The notes under the pieces: generated by a model | Databases searched by the model: none | Told to the model about the DNA's origin: nothing | Seen by the model: only the letters and a program-made list of their open reading frames with translations | Assembly (NCBI GenBank): GCA_914767715.1 | Contig: OU612069.1 | Location: 10,043,387 to 10,103,386 of the forward strand | Direction: 5' to 3' | DNA: 60,000 nt | Source of the DNA: Membranipora membranacea | Taxonomy: Eukaryota; Bryozoa; Gymnolaemata; Cheilostomatida; Membraniporidae | Shown here: one piece after another, positions 47,721 to 60,000 of the stretch | Layout of the letters: each line of letters starts with the position of its first letter | How positions within the stretch are numbered: position 1 is the stretch's first letter | Program-made: the position numbers and the translations under genes

Positions 47721-49531
47721 CTTCCATTTGATTCGGTTGTCAGTACACAGCTGGGGGATTACAGCCAGGGGATAACCGCTTACAGCCGAGGGATAACAGC
47801 TTACAGCCGAGGGATTACAGCCGGGGGTTTACAGCGACCCCGAACCCAAATGTTAGCTCAGCCGTTGGCATCGGCCAACGCTCAACTTTGCATGGACTGA
47901 TATTAGTTTTGGGCAAGGACTCCTTGGTTTTGGGTATCAAGTCGGGGATGGGCATCTTTTCCATATCAACCACTGGATGTAGCCTGTCTGTACAATCTTT
48001 GTTGTGGTCCCCCCAGCATCAAACAAACATTTCATAGAAAGCACCATTTAAAATTAATCGAGTGATAGAACTGACCCAGCCAGTCCGAACATGCCAGAGT
48101 TCAATGTATTTGACCAATCTATGAGAGAGTTATCCCCTCTCCCTGATGATTATATATTTATTAATATGCTTTTGTGATTTGTGACTTTGTTTGTCATTTG
48201 TGTCTCAATTTCATTTCCCAACCCACAAAATCTTGCCAGGGCAGACTTCATTTTAAACAAGTAGAGGCAGCATCACTGGCTGTTGCCCGTCATTATGGTT
48301 AGCCTGCCATTGGAGAACACATCACATTCAATCAATTCAGCTGCCAATATAAACTTTTAGAAAACCTCAATAAATAAATAAATATATGAGATAGCAATTT
48401 ACTCGTACCATAGTTTCCCTTGCCACATTTAGTCGTCATACCACAATGTGCTACAGTCTGTAGCCCCAGTTTATTAACTTCTGTTGAAAACACAGAGCCT
48501 ACGCCGCAGTAGATTTGAGATGGCAGTCTCAGTTTTTCAGCTTATGTTATGATTGGGCCCTGATAAAGTTTATTGGCCAATCAAAGAGGTTGTGAGAATA
48601 GCTAAAAGTCAGAATTGGAGCCTCTGGAACAAGACAGGAAATTGAGAATTATTATTTATTTATGGGTGATACGAAATAGAATAATTTTATCCTTTCCCTG
48701 GCATTTGGTTGGTTGGTTGGTTGGTTGGACTGGAGCAGTTGAGTTGAGGTCTATGAGCTACGCTAAACAACAACAAATGATGGACATCATTCAGGAGAGA
48801 ACATCTACTACCCACTAGGGACCCTATTCACCTATTTAATCGGCCTAGCACAACACCACACATACATACATACACAATCATTACTATAACTTATGGTATA
48901 ACATACATACTTACATCCATAGTTAGTGCAATTAAAGTTAGTAGGACTAGGTAGGTGATACAGGCAGTCTTTTCTTAGATTCGAATTGACTGACTCAGAG
49001 AGTGTGTGTTGTCCATTGTTCACCCAGGAGACCTAGGCTGAATTATTAGATACTCTCCTAAATTCAATCAACTTTACATATTTATTGGGTGCTGACCATT
49101 ATTATAAATAAATAAGGCTTTGTTGGGCTTGGCAGAGCAGGGAGGCGTACTCTAGCAAAGCATTGGGAATCCAATATCTTACTCACCGTTGGCCTTGGTT
49201 ACTACTCAAAGGTGTTCAACTGGAATTGGTAAAGTTTTGAACTTGCCTGTATTCTATCTAGTCTATCATTATTACTCAAACATGTTTCAGTCACTTTAAG
49301 TTACTATACTAGAAATAGGCATTTGAAACACTGACCTAGGTTGAAGCTCTTGTGTTTGAGAGTGACGAGACAAATTACATGATTAGTAGTGGTTACTAAT
49401 TGATTTATAGTTGTAAGATTTCAAGGAGGTCAGACGGAAGAAGTAGGCCTAAAGCTTTTACTCCTCATGGCATAAATAAAACTAGTCCCCAGATAGGTTC
49501 CTGGTTACGTAACCCTTAAATTGGATAGTTT

Positions 49532-49578
49532 GGGCAAAGAGTTAGATAAAAGGACTCCTTTAATCTAACTCTTTGCCC
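49532..49578. repeat. Near-perfect 47-bp palindrome
   Basis: The arms gggcaaagagttagat (49532-49547) and its exact inverse (49563-49578) enclose an inner taaaaggactcctttaa-type palindrome, so almost the whole segment can fold. It lies in gene-poor DNA. A small foldback element is likely. Confidence 0.75.
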
Positions 49579-51368
49579 TGGAGAGAGCAAAAACTACCAA
49601 ACTAATAACACTCTGTATAGCTCAGAGCTAAAGCGATGAAACGCTTGATCAATATAAATATTTAGGATCACTTAGGCATAGCTTAGTTAGTGCAAGGAGT
49701 CCTTGGTTAGTGGTCATCAAACTCTAGCCAACCTCAAAACTAAACATGTACTTCCACAACCAGTTGATAGAGTAACTGTTCAGTTCGGCGCTGGCAGCTC
49801 GACCAAATCAGAAAGGTTTATTTTGTTACGTCGTATGAAAAAGGGAGGCCATGACGGTCCTCATCTGGCAGGTTAGATTTCACAACCTGTCTGTATACAC
49901 AAAATTATCAAGTATATATAGGTGCTTAAAAGTTTGACAGGTCATGTAAATTTCACTTCTGTGCTCACTCTATCTTTCCCCGAATTAAAAAATGTAGCCT
50001 CTTCCTGTACAGGTAGGCCATGATCCAGGTGTAAGTGATTCAAACTAACACACATAGTATGTCTGCTATGATTATAGGATGGATATAGGTAGGCAGTGCC
50101 ATTAAGTGGAACTTTTCCACTTCCAACAGCTTCTGTGACTCCCAACCTGATCTCTCAATTAAAAGCGAGTGCTAAATGATTTCCTTGCTGACGGAACAAG
50201 GCAAAGGTTAAATTTTCCCATCCCCAAATCGATCACTGCATGGTTGAACTACTGTGGAAACTTCAGAAGCAGAGATTTAAGAGAGGACTTTTGCAGGGGA
50301 TTAGAATCAAATGTCTGTCTCATATACTGCAGGAATTTTTGCCTAAGAAAGTTTCTATTTAAATCTGACACATTATACTGAAGACAGTTACTATCAGGTT
50401 TGTGTGTGCCTGATTTTGATAATTTGAAGGTATCTTATTCTGTTGGTTTGTTGCACTGCAGCTGTTCAATACAATTAACCTAACCACTGTACATCATATA
50501 GAACAGAATGATTATAATTGTAACATTCCTCTATAACATATTATAAGGAATTGTGTCTCATGTTACCTGAGGTATCCAAAAAGGCAAAGATATCTGTAGA
50601 TATGAATGTTGTATAAAGCATACAACTGGATGACACATCGATGGTCATCAATCACATGACATGTGTATCACCGCCTCCTAAGATTCAAAGGTGATGCAAT
50701 GCAATTATCTTAACTCCTGAGCTGATATGTTACAACAATACCTGATATTATCCACTTTTTACATAGGAGCCAGTAACACTGAGACAGTGATCGTGGTGAC
50801 GTAGTTCACTAATCTGCACATCTGTCTTAACATCTGTTAAGTCTGCTCAGCTGACAGTTGATTGGTTCAGATGACAGATGAGAATATAAGATGAGAATTT
50901 AATGAAGTCTTATGGTGGATTATGGCAGATGATCGCAGGTGATTGAATACGGTATTTTACTTTCCATTTTTTGTATTTGCGCTTTTGTGTTGCCAAACAA
51001 ACCATAATAACCTGATTAAATGTATCAGAGTTTTTGTCCAAATTAATTCTCACTAAGTATTCTTCACTCTCATCCTGTCTCAGGTTGACATCAGTTGGTC
51101 TTTAGAATAATAAGGTGAGCTTTTAAGTAGATAAATGAAAAGTTGTGTTAAATGATCGATGTGAAATGCATGTCATTTTATTCTCTTTTATAAGAAACAT
51201 TTTTAAGGAACATTTTTAAGACTTGAGTGTGGTATTGTACAATGCATGCATTTTTTAGGAAAGGCACAGTCACTTAGGCTTAACTGAAATAATAACTGAA
51301 ATTTTTAAGTCGTGACTGCTGCCAATGCATAGGACTACTCAATGCCATGATTGTCTGTTTGATTTGAT

Positions 51369-51410
51369 ACCCCTTGCCGCAGGGGGGAAGTCTTGGGGGC
51401 TCAGACTAAA
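51369..51410. repeat. Dispersed GC-rich repeat, copy 2
   Basis: ccccttgccgcaggggggaa, then gtcttgggggctcagacta. This is the inverse of copy 1 in the gtctgagcccccaaga core. It lies just upstream of the attractin-like start codon. Confidence 0.5.
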
Positions 51411-51474
51411 CCATCCGTAATCCTGATTGTAATCGCTGTTTAGCTGAGAGATTTACTCTGATGCAGCACAGACT

Positions 51475-54400
51475 ATGGATTACCCTCTATATATAATCAA
51501 ACTGACAGCACTGAGTCAGTTGTTGGTGCTCTTACTGGTTCTACATGACAACTGCGTGACAGTTTATGGTGCTAATCATTGTTCACAGGTGAGTGAACAT
51601 CAGCTTCAAGTCGAGCTCTAATCTCCTCATCTGGCTGGTAACATGTGAATTTTTGGAGCTATAATTTCCTCATATGCTCGTTTGCTGGTGGGATATGTTG
51701 TGTTATGCAACACTGAGTGTGACTGAGGCGCTTTCTCTCTAAATGTTATTGCAACTTCCATTCATGTCTGGTAAAAAAATTTGACATCTTTTAATTTTCA
51801 AATACGCCAATGCAATTACAAGAGCTCTGGTGTTCTCTGTTGTGTCAGAGGCGGGGTTGATCTGTTGTTCATTATGCAGAATTAGTGTGCTAATTAATTA
51901 TTTATGTGAGTACTGGTGGTTACTTCTATCCTCCCATGTCATACTATTTTGTTCTCTCATATCTGCCTGGTTATTTTCTGTCGTAGGGAAGTAGCAGAGT
52001 ATTAGAAGCTACAGAGACTATTAGTTATCTGAACCTGACAGGTACAGACAGAGAGAGGTACCCTGAGGACGTCACTTGTGAATGGCTTATCAAAGGTAAA
52101 TCTACACTAGATCTACACTCTATCTATCTATACCCCGAGGCGGGGGGCCGTCGGGCGGGGGCAAAAGTCTGGGGGGCTCAGACTAATCTATACCATATCT
52201 GATTAGTTATCTACTTTATAGTGATGGATGTATACTATAAGCTTAGCTTATTGTGAGAACAAACTGTGTTTGTTAGTTACCTTTTGTCATGTGTTAAGAG
52301 AGATAGCTTGGTATTGTACCAGCTAACATCTGAAATTACTAGTATTAAATTTATGATTACATTTGGTGAATGTAAAACTCTGACAACTAAACAGTGACCC
52401 TTATCATTGCACCAGAATCGGTACCTTTATTACATAAAGAAAGCTTATCCTGGTCACTTGATACACAAGCTGGGCCGCAGGTTCGCCTGACTGGGCCGCA
52501 GGTTCGCCTGACTAGGCCGCAGGTTCGCCTGACTAGGCCGCAGGTTCGCCTGACTGGGCCGCAGGTTCGCCTGACTGGGCCGCAGGTTCGCCTGACTGGG
52601 CCGCAGGTTCGCCTGACTGGGCCGCAGGTTCGCCTGACTGGGCCGCAGGTTCGCCTGACTGGGCCGCAGGTTCCCCTGACTGGGCCACAGGTTCGCCTGA
52701 CTGGGCCGCAGGTTCGCCTGACTGGGCCGCAGGTTCGCCTGACTGGGCCGCAGGTTCGCCTGACTGGGCCGCAGGTTCGCCTGACTGGGCCGCAGGTTCG
52801 CCTGACTGGGCCGCAGGTTCGCCTGACTGGGCCGCAGGTTCGCCTGACTGGGCCGCAGGTTCGCCTGACTGGGCCGCAGGTTCGCCTGACTGTCCATTTC
52901 TAATTTCCCACTAAAACTTTTATTGAGTGCTATTATTTATATGTGGTGAATTTGAGTAGTGAACGAGTGGCACGAGGGGCGGGTGCCTTGACGATAGCGA
53001 CTTTGCACCGATGAGTTGATAGAAAGCAAACCTCCCTGCACTGGTTTGGCTTAGAGTATAAGCATGAGAGTGATGGGGCGAACATTGTTGCACTGAAACA
53101 ATGAAGAGTTGGCAGCCTCCCTGGTTGCGCAACAGCGTAAACGCACCAATTATGTCAAACCACCGAAACTTACAAAATGCACTGAGGGATCGATGAGATT
53201 GATTGAGATGCTCAGCATCACACAGGGGTGGCTTCATGCTGCTGGGGCCGGCCATGAGGAGGTTGTACTAGAGAAGGCCTTGAAACAGCGTTTGACTCAT
53301 GGTTTCTAGCTGAAGACCTGTGTGTTGTGCAGTGGTACGCGCACCACTGTATGTTGTATCCTATTATTTATACCACTGTTGCAGCTCCCAGTCCTGAATA
53401 TAAAATAAGACTACATATAGCTGGTATAGACACTGAGTGCTTCTGGGACAGAATTTATTTCTATGATGGTAGATCCTTCAGTGATAAGTTACTTGGAGTA
53501 TTCAGTGGTTATCATAAGACACGAGACATCTTTGCCGACTCGGGCTATGTAAGTTTATTATACACTGACTATATATACTATACTAAGTCTATTTTACAGC
53601 TTCACGGCTTTGTTAATATTGTGAGATGTTAGTAGTGAGTCAGTTAGAGAGGATAACAATTGAAGTTTCATCGTTTTGTTAAAATTTTAAACCTCTAAGA
53701 AGTTTTTCACTGCTAATCTGTTTATTACTGTATAATGAGGTAAGTGATTTAGTGGGTTGGCAACATGGATTACAATTTATTCTATCTGTCCCAACCGAAC
53801 ATCAGATTTTGAATCTCATTTTTTTATCACAATTTTACTTATTTTGCTTTCTTTTTTCTAGATGTTTATATACTTATTACTTATATTCCTCTCTTATTTG
53901 TAGATGTTTATATACTTTTTCTCGGACCATGAGCAGCTCTCACAGCAGGGTATAACTGGCTTCTCACTCCAGTATTCTGTAGTTAGGTCTGTACTATTTA
54001 ACCTTAAAAGCTCTTATTTAATATTTACTAATGATTTCAACAATTCTTGAATGGCCACAACCACGATGTATTAACTGCCATACTAGGACCAGCATTTTGA
54101 CAGACCAATCTTCCACGTGTCGATTTTGTTCTTTCCTTGTTAACTCTTAGCCTGTTGTATCCCTCCTTATTCTTTACTTGCACCGATGACGGTATTTTCC
54201 CAGTTGTAGATTTTAGCATACTTTAGTCCTAGTATATTCATAAACCTACTAGAGTAAGGTTCCGGTAGTGCTTTGGTGTAAGTCAATATGTCGTTGCTGT
54301 AACTGTTTAATTTCTATTGTGATTTTTAGAGAGGCTGCTCCTATAGGTTCATGTAACCAGAGTTCTACCTGCCAGACAGGTGGAAGTGCGGACAGTTACT

Positions 54401-57400
54401 GTGACACTGAAACACTGAGTAAGTTGGAGAGCAAGTTTGCCATGCTTAAATGAGGTCTGATGATCAAAATACTTATACTATACATAGTAATTATAACATC
54501 CAGCTGTGTCCAACACTAGATAAACTACAGCTTCAGGATCATCTCATAATGCATAAGTACTTGTTGCTATGGAGATGACAAAACGCAGAAAACCAGACAA
54601 TGCACACCATGTTTTTTCTTCAGTCACAGTACTCTGAAATTTCTGTGTTTATATATGCTGCATGATTGTTTATAAAATATTGGCTACATGCTACGATGTT
54701 ATTAACTTTACTCAATCTTATCTGCTTAACATTTTGTTATATTTCTTATTGATCTCCAACGTTTGACAAGCAATAAGGACAGTTCATTATGACTGATGAC
54801 TTGATTTTTAAAAATTAATTTTGTTTGTTGAAAGTTACTCACTGTTGTATAGTAGCTGTATTTTTTGAATTATCAGAATGTGTTTGCGGCTCAGACTACA
54901 GCGGAGTGTTCTGTGATAGGACGGACATCCCCATACCCACCCCGCCTCACACCAGACCGGAGGTAAAGTGGTATATGATGAGTTATGGATCTGAGGCTAT
55001 GTCACAGGCAGGTCACAGCACAGTAAAGGCTTCAGATGGCACTGTCTATACATTCGGCGGCTATGATCTCAACACTGCTTCTAACCAACTATTCAAGTAA
55101 ATATATGACCATTATAGATTTACAAAACACCTTATTATATTTGGATAAGTTAACTAGCCTACAATCTCACCTACACCAATTACAAAGCCAAATTTAAAAA
55201 AAAAACAGAAGAAAAATTCAGCTTTATCTATTGAGTTGACCCTAATACATCTTCTCTCAGGAGGTACAACAACATCCTTGAAATATTATGAGGATTTGGA
55301 AGTGAGCAAACCGTTCATGTACTGCATGTTTTGCTCCTTCACACCTATATTTTTTAAAGGGTATTAACATGATGTAATATGCACCCTTTCCAGTAGTTGA
55401 AATGCTTAAACTGTGTCAGGATAGCTGGTAGTAGCATTTCGTTGTCAAACACTTTGGGTGGGGAAAGTGGTCCATAATGAAATGCTACTACCAGTTACCC
55501 CGACACAGTTTAAGCGCTTAAACTGCATTGCCAGCTACTCTTACATTTGTATCTGCATGTCCTCATGCTTGTAGATCTGAGAACATGTATGACTTCAGTC
55601 AGATATCACCTCCTCCTAACCCCACCTCCACTGGGTCTAACCCCGCCCCCACTGAGTCTAACCCCGCCCCCTCTCAGGTAACTCCTGAGGGCAGATACTC
55701 ACACTGTATGGTCGTACAGTCTGCTGACGATGAACTGTATACCTCCTATGGTGTGCCATCTCCAAATGAGACATACGGTGACTACTCACTATTTATACAC
55801 GGAGGTATGTGACTATATTTACGATCATTATTCGTTGCATTGTGTTGACTATTGTCACCCTGCTGACGCTTTCTTTCTCTTATAAGCTTAATTTTTTGGC
55901 CCACCATACAGAAGGACAAACGCAAGATATAGGCCTAGGGCAGCTAGTTCTGCAGTAGTTGTACAATATATTGACCATTTATTGCTTTGGTTATTCTGAA
56001 ATCTTTAATTCATCAACAATTCACAAACGCTAATGGAGGCTTGTGGTTGTGCTATTTTAATGGAAAAAACGGTATTTTGGTTTACTTGGGTATAGTTACC
56101 TTGACATTTGAATTGCCTTATGTGAATATTTGTTTCTTGGCTGTTATCTGAATTTGGTTCGCTTGCATGTGAAATCATACTTTTATGGATTATACCAATT
56201 AAGTCATCTTTTTCCAGGATAAGATTGCAGATAGGTATTATTAATTTGCCCAATTTTTTTCATTTCATATTGTTTAACTTCCGTCACATTTTGTTCTATT
56301 GTTCTACCTGTTTCAAGGGAACTCATTTCACTTCCTAAAAAAAACTCGGAAAAAAGTAAACACAACACAACGGCCTTTCTCATAACACATATACAAATCT
56401 TCTAACCCCGACGACCTAGGTCCTAGATAGTTCTGTTAATGCTGAAATGAGTTCTCTCAAAACCTCCCATCCGCCAAAAGTGCAGTTCCCCACATCATGG
56501 GCTTTAGGTGGATAAGTTTAAGCTGTAAATCTCAGAATCCTCTTAGTCTGTGAAGACTGGTTATGCCCCCCTTGTACCTTTGGAATCTTGGCAATTCTTC
56601 CCATTTAAATTTTGTTCTGTTTGAGAGTTAGAATGAGAATAGTCTGCACATACCATACCTCCTCTCTCGACACACTGCTTACCGCTGGTCACACATCACT
56701 GCTTGTTGTATACACTTATTACCGGTAACAGGTTCTCAATCTCTGTACACGTTTCAGGTGTATTTTCTAACGGTACGATCACCAGTGAGCTCTGGCAGTA
56801 TCTCATAAACACAAACAAGTGGAGAAAACTACCAAACTCCCCCAAACCTGTCTCTGACCACGTCATGGCTATTATATATAACAGGTAAGTTAATCCCGTA
56901 ATTTGTCAGTTATATCACACAAACATAATTTTGAGACAGTCTAATACAATTTTTCAAAAAGTATTAAACCGAAAGGAAGCCCACATTAATTCCATTAGTG
57001 AGAGTAGCCCCACCTTTCATATATATGTCTTTTTCAAATATAGTTTCAGCCATCACCCTCAGATTACAAGCAGATTTTGTTTACCTGCATGTGTTGTTGC
57101 TGGTTCTCTGCAGGTCACATGACTTGTTAAAACATAACGATACTTATACTTATGATAGTATGGCTGCTGTAATAAACTTTTTCCTTCGGCGCATAAAAAA
57201 GGTTGTGAAAAGAGTTTTTGTTTGATCTAAGAACTTCACAAATTCCTCTGCTCATATTATTTGGATTGCGGTATATTATGATTTAAATTTTTGTTCAGAT
57301 GGTTGATAATACAGGGAGGGAGAACCTTAGACACATTATCTAACCCTATCTCTGATATGTATGTCTATGATACTAAACTATCTACATGGAGTCAAGTAAA

Positions 57401-59368
57401 ATATGGTCTAGGTGAGTACAACACTAACATCACAACAGTACAACACAAACATCACAACAGTACAACACTAACATCACAACAGTACAACACAAACATCACA
57501 ACAGTAAACAGAGTTGTGTTATATCAATGGTCTATATATATAGGCCTTATATCAATGGTATTATATAGATAGGCCTTATATCAGTGGTATTATATAGGCC
57601 TTATATCAGTGGTATTTTGGGATGGTTATTTTAGTTGAGGTTGGTGGTGATGTTAAGGTGCTAACTATAAAACATATCGTAATGGCTTTAGTTCTAGGCT
57701 GCCAACACAGAGACTGTTCAAAATGTTGAAAGATGTTTTTACGAAAGATTTACAAGTCCAAGGGTCTCAAAAGGTTTCAGGCAACCAAAACTGTGCAGCT
57801 CGCAAACAAATACAAATAATTATGACCTTCGCCTAACAAGGGAAAACTTGTTGCATATATATTAATATGATCATGTTGACATGATTAATATACTTTGACA
57901 GGTTATGAACCAGGCTTAAAGTTAGCAGCTCACACTGTGGTCAACTATAACAATGTACTCTACTTCTATGGAGGGTATTCACAATCCCCCTTCAGGTAAA
58001 TAAACTCACTCCAACAGTATCTAATACTTAATATTCTTTGATGTTTGTACTTTTAAATCGGGGCTAAAAGAAGATTTTGTAAGTGACCTGTTTTTGAGCA
58101 AAGGCCAATCATTGATACCTTTACATATTCGTGTGGGAAAGGTCTTTTTGAGCACGGAATCATTATTATTATGAGCCATCCACCGCACCTCGGAGGTCTC
58201 AACACAAATCTAATTTTTGATTGTGTACTTTTTTTGCAAACAAACTTTGTGCAATGTAATATATCTTAGTATTGAGAATTTGAATAAGTAATAATTGAAT
58301 GATAATTTTGTTATTATGACAGATGGTTACGAACACTCCAAAAACAACTCTGGAAGTACAATGTGAGAGAGAATGTCTGGTCTAAAGTAAATAGGAAGAC
58401 TTACCCTCAAACTGGACCCCCTAAACTGGGTATGTGTTTATCTATAAGGGATTACCTTAGCAGACTATAGGCAGGCCTAATTGATACCTTCATCTTGTAT
58501 TCATTCTTGTAGTATGATTTTCATCATGATTTTTTCGTGTTAAAATTGGCACTGAACTGGAAATAAAATGTTCTATAAATTATGCTACTCATCACATCAT
58601 TATGATGTTTCATGAGAACAATGAGAGGGAGGGCTATGGAGCATCTGTCTTTGCTCAGTTTATTTGAATGCTAGCATCTCACAAAGATTAAGAAATTCCA
58701 TCCCTGTATTCTCAGTGAACCACGCTGCAGCTGTTGATGATGATATGATGATTATATACGGGGGTAAGTCACAGGAGAACTGTGTCAGCGGCGAGGTGTA
58801 TGTGTTTGATCTCCAATGTCAAACATGGCTGACCCTAACAGGTGAGTTATAACAACTTTTCTTCTTGTCATTCAGTCGATTTCCATCACTCCTGTATGAA
58901 GCTATCTCAGCAAAATAGTAGAAGGAAATCATGTCATCTAAGCTATCTTGGCTTACATATTAGTCTGTGCATCCCCCCCCCCCCCCACGAGACTCTTGCC
59001 CCCCATCCGACAGTCCCCCGGCCTACTGATGATTTTAAAATGAATTTTTTTTAATTTTTATTTTACAATTGATTACTTAAAAGTGTGCTGAACATAAACT
59101 TAGTAACTCTAATTTGTCCATGACCAGCGTTACAAGTTGTATATCATCTTCTCTGATCCGTTTATAATGTGATAATTTATTATCTTATATCTATTTGCAT
59201 CTATCAGCCAATGAGGCAGAGATGGATCTGAGCGGACTGAATAGAACTCTTGGACAGTATGGACATAGTATGCTGGCACACAATAACTTACTCTATGTCT
59301 ACGGTGGAATTCAAGGATCTCCTACTCATGATGTGATATCAGTCAGGTTACGGTCACATCTATACCAG
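51475..59368 (+). CDS. Attractin/MEGF8-like CUB-EGF-kelch protein (5' part; 3' end outside window)
   Basis: Exons are 51475-51588, 51987-52095, 53385-53548, 53904-53986, 54330-54418, 54877-55096, 55575-55804, 56758-56884, 57299-57411, 57902-57995, 58323-58429, 58716-58841 and 59208-59368. They total 579 codons with consistent phases; the last exon ends in phase 0 at a donor. Residues 1-32 are a signal peptide (LTALSQLLVLLLVLH). Residues 36-156 form a CUB domain (C36, C69, C93, WDRIYFYDG, DSGY, ITGFSLQYSV). An EGF-like module follows at about 160-200 (CVCGSDYSGVFC). Kelch blades follow: GHSTVKASDGTVYTFGGY, RYSHCMVV...LFIHGG, IIQGGRT, LYFYGGY, MIIYGG and LLYVYGG, each with a W-containing strand. 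This is the N-terminal order of attractin and MEGF8, large transmembrane or secreted proteins; PSI, lectin, laminin-EGF and membrane parts would lie to the right. The hydrophobic CUB end resembles attractin, but the paralogue is not settled. Confidence 0.85.
52131..52185. repeat. Dispersed GC-rich repeat, copy 3
   Basis: ccgtcgggcgggggcaaaag followed by tctggggggctcagacta is the inverse of copy 1 across about 40 bases. It lies just after the second attractin-like exon. Confidence 0.6.
52470..52891. repeat. 21-bp minisatellite, about 20 copies
   Basis: The unit is gggccgcaggttcgcctgact. It is almost perfectly homogeneous, with four or five single-base variants. Because 21 is a multiple of three, both strands stay open (GPQVRLT on plus, PSQANLR on minus). 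It lies in the second intron of the attractin-like gene and is much more GC-rich than its surroundings. Confidence 0.95.
55404..55515. mobile_element. Short MITE with roughly 43-bp terminal inverted repeats
   Basis: The left end gcttaaactgtgtcagg...ctggtagtagcatttcgtt and the inverted right end match at about 39 of 43 positions, leaving a central spacer of under 30 bp. It lies in the intron between the first kelch exon and the next exon of the attractin-like gene. A related truncated copy is at 10279-10350. No clear target duplication was found. Confidence 0.65.
57418..57505. repeat. 22-bp tandem repeat
   Basis: Four copies of acaacac(t/a)aacatcacaac followed by agt, starting a few bases after the donor at 57411 in the attractin-like gene. 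Confidence 0.9.
58961..59023. repeat. Dispersed GC-rich repeat, copy 4 (diverged)
   Basis: tagtctgtgcatccc, a long C run, then gactcttgccccccatccga and cagtcccccgg. It has the same order of motifs as copy 1 with divergence. It lies in an intron of the attractin-like gene. Confidence 0.45.
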
Positions 59369-60000
59369 GTAACGTGACGTATCAACCATTTTATCACAAA
59401 TAGATATATTTGGTCTTAAATTAGATAGTAGTCAATCAAGAGAGCTGTGCAGCCCTCATCGCAAAGCTGTTCATGAGGCTTCCCAAATAAATAATCACTT
59501 GCTGATGCCTTAATCTGGAGGTAGACAAACAGCTTATCTATATACAATATGTGGCTGTCTGTATTTGACCGTCCAGTTTGAATTTAACATTGCTGGATTT
59601 GCAGATTAATTGCAAGTTGTCTACACATGACACAGACAACTCTAATTAGTGAATATTTTTATAGTTTACAATTAAAAATCATTAATATAATAATCATTTC
59701 TAACAAATTTCTTTCTCAAGGCTGGTCTAGAATTGCAGAGTTTGTGGTAAGACGGTTGCAGTGAGTTGCAGTGTTGTTGCAGTGTTGTTGCAGGGTTTTA
59801 AAAATCAATGGTTCACAATTTCAGACCGCTGCAATATTGTAGAGTTGCAGAAGGTTGCAGCAGCCATTGCAGCAGGTTGCAGCCATAGTTCACAATTGCA
59901 CAACAAGTTGTAAGATATTGTCAAAACATTGACCAAAATTTCTTAGCTGGCCACTCACTCACAGTCTCATTCACTCACTCACTCTTGTCATATAAGATTC

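Larger units (their letters stand above)
46744..51474. other. Divergent intergenic region with LINE relic and palindromes
   Basis: It lies between the start of the unrecognised minus-strand gene and the start of the attractin-like gene. It contains the LINE relic at 47210-47720, the palindromes at 47442 and 49532, a short repeat of acagccgagggataac at about 47760-47830 and a (ggtt)n at 48707-48726. No coding exon could be supported. Confidence 0.5.

Noticed and set aside
52394-52903. Open frames of 169 codons (plus) and 147 codons (minus)
   Set aside because: These are artefacts of the 21-bp repeat lying inside an intron of the attractin-like gene.
55260-55310. Extra attractin exon between the first kelch exon and the 55575 exon
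   Set aside because: The in-frame reading hits TGA, and the exon at 55575 joins directly in phase.

Overview
The window is nuclear DNA from an animal. It is AT-rich, its coding sequence is split into short exons with GT-AG junctions, introns run from about 60 bp to over 5 kb, and minisatellites, LINE relics and MITEs are common. An attractin/MEGF8-type CUB-EGF-kelch gene, an MFSD4-type transporter and an AID/APOBEC-like deaminase together indicate a metazoan. A non-vertebrate such as a sponge or another early-branching lineage is my guess, but I cannot name the species. All gene models were assembled by hand from splice sites and intron phase; nothing was aligned to a database.

Layout. (1) 1-7961, minus: an MFSD4-like major facilitator transporter. 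Six coding exons are in the window and the 3' end lies beyond the left edge. Further minus-strand coding exons at 12380-12498, 16321-16493, 17632-17779, 18048-18116 and 19757-19815 join in frame. They end in the phase that the second transporter exon needs, so they may be alternative upstream exons of the same gene. (2) 23522-34408, minus: an AID/APOBEC-like zinc deaminase with HAE and PCDRC motifs on consecutive exons. Two candidate first exons and two candidate C-termini, one of them a C2H2 zinc finger, all join in compatible phase. (3) 37491-42650, plus: an acidic/basic charged protein of about 572 residues with 16-residue repeats, built mostly from phase-0 exons. (4) 44070-46743, minus: an unrecognised conserved-looking protein of about 348 residues in seven exons. 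(5) 51475 to past 59368, plus: an attractin/MEGF8-like protein (signal peptide, CUB, EGF, kelch repeats) whose 3' part lies beyond the right edge.

Mobile and repeated DNA. There is a non-autonomous hAT element with an 8-bp target duplication (2713-3607), a TA-flanked inverted-repeat element (29667-30133), a perfect 52-bp-arm hairpin (15196-15314), two smaller long palindromes, a short MITE with a truncated second copy, several LINE 3'-half relics, two tRNA-derived SINE heads, a dispersed GC-rich repeat and several minisatellites. One minisatellite duplicates a 5' splice site seven times.

The most interesting system is the deaminase locus: a DNA/RNA-editing-type enzyme whose exon phases allow modular N- and C-termini, possibly including a C2H2 nucleic-acid-binding tail and a presequence-like N-terminus. 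The genes otherwise look like ordinary unlinked neighbours, with no operon-like functional link visible.
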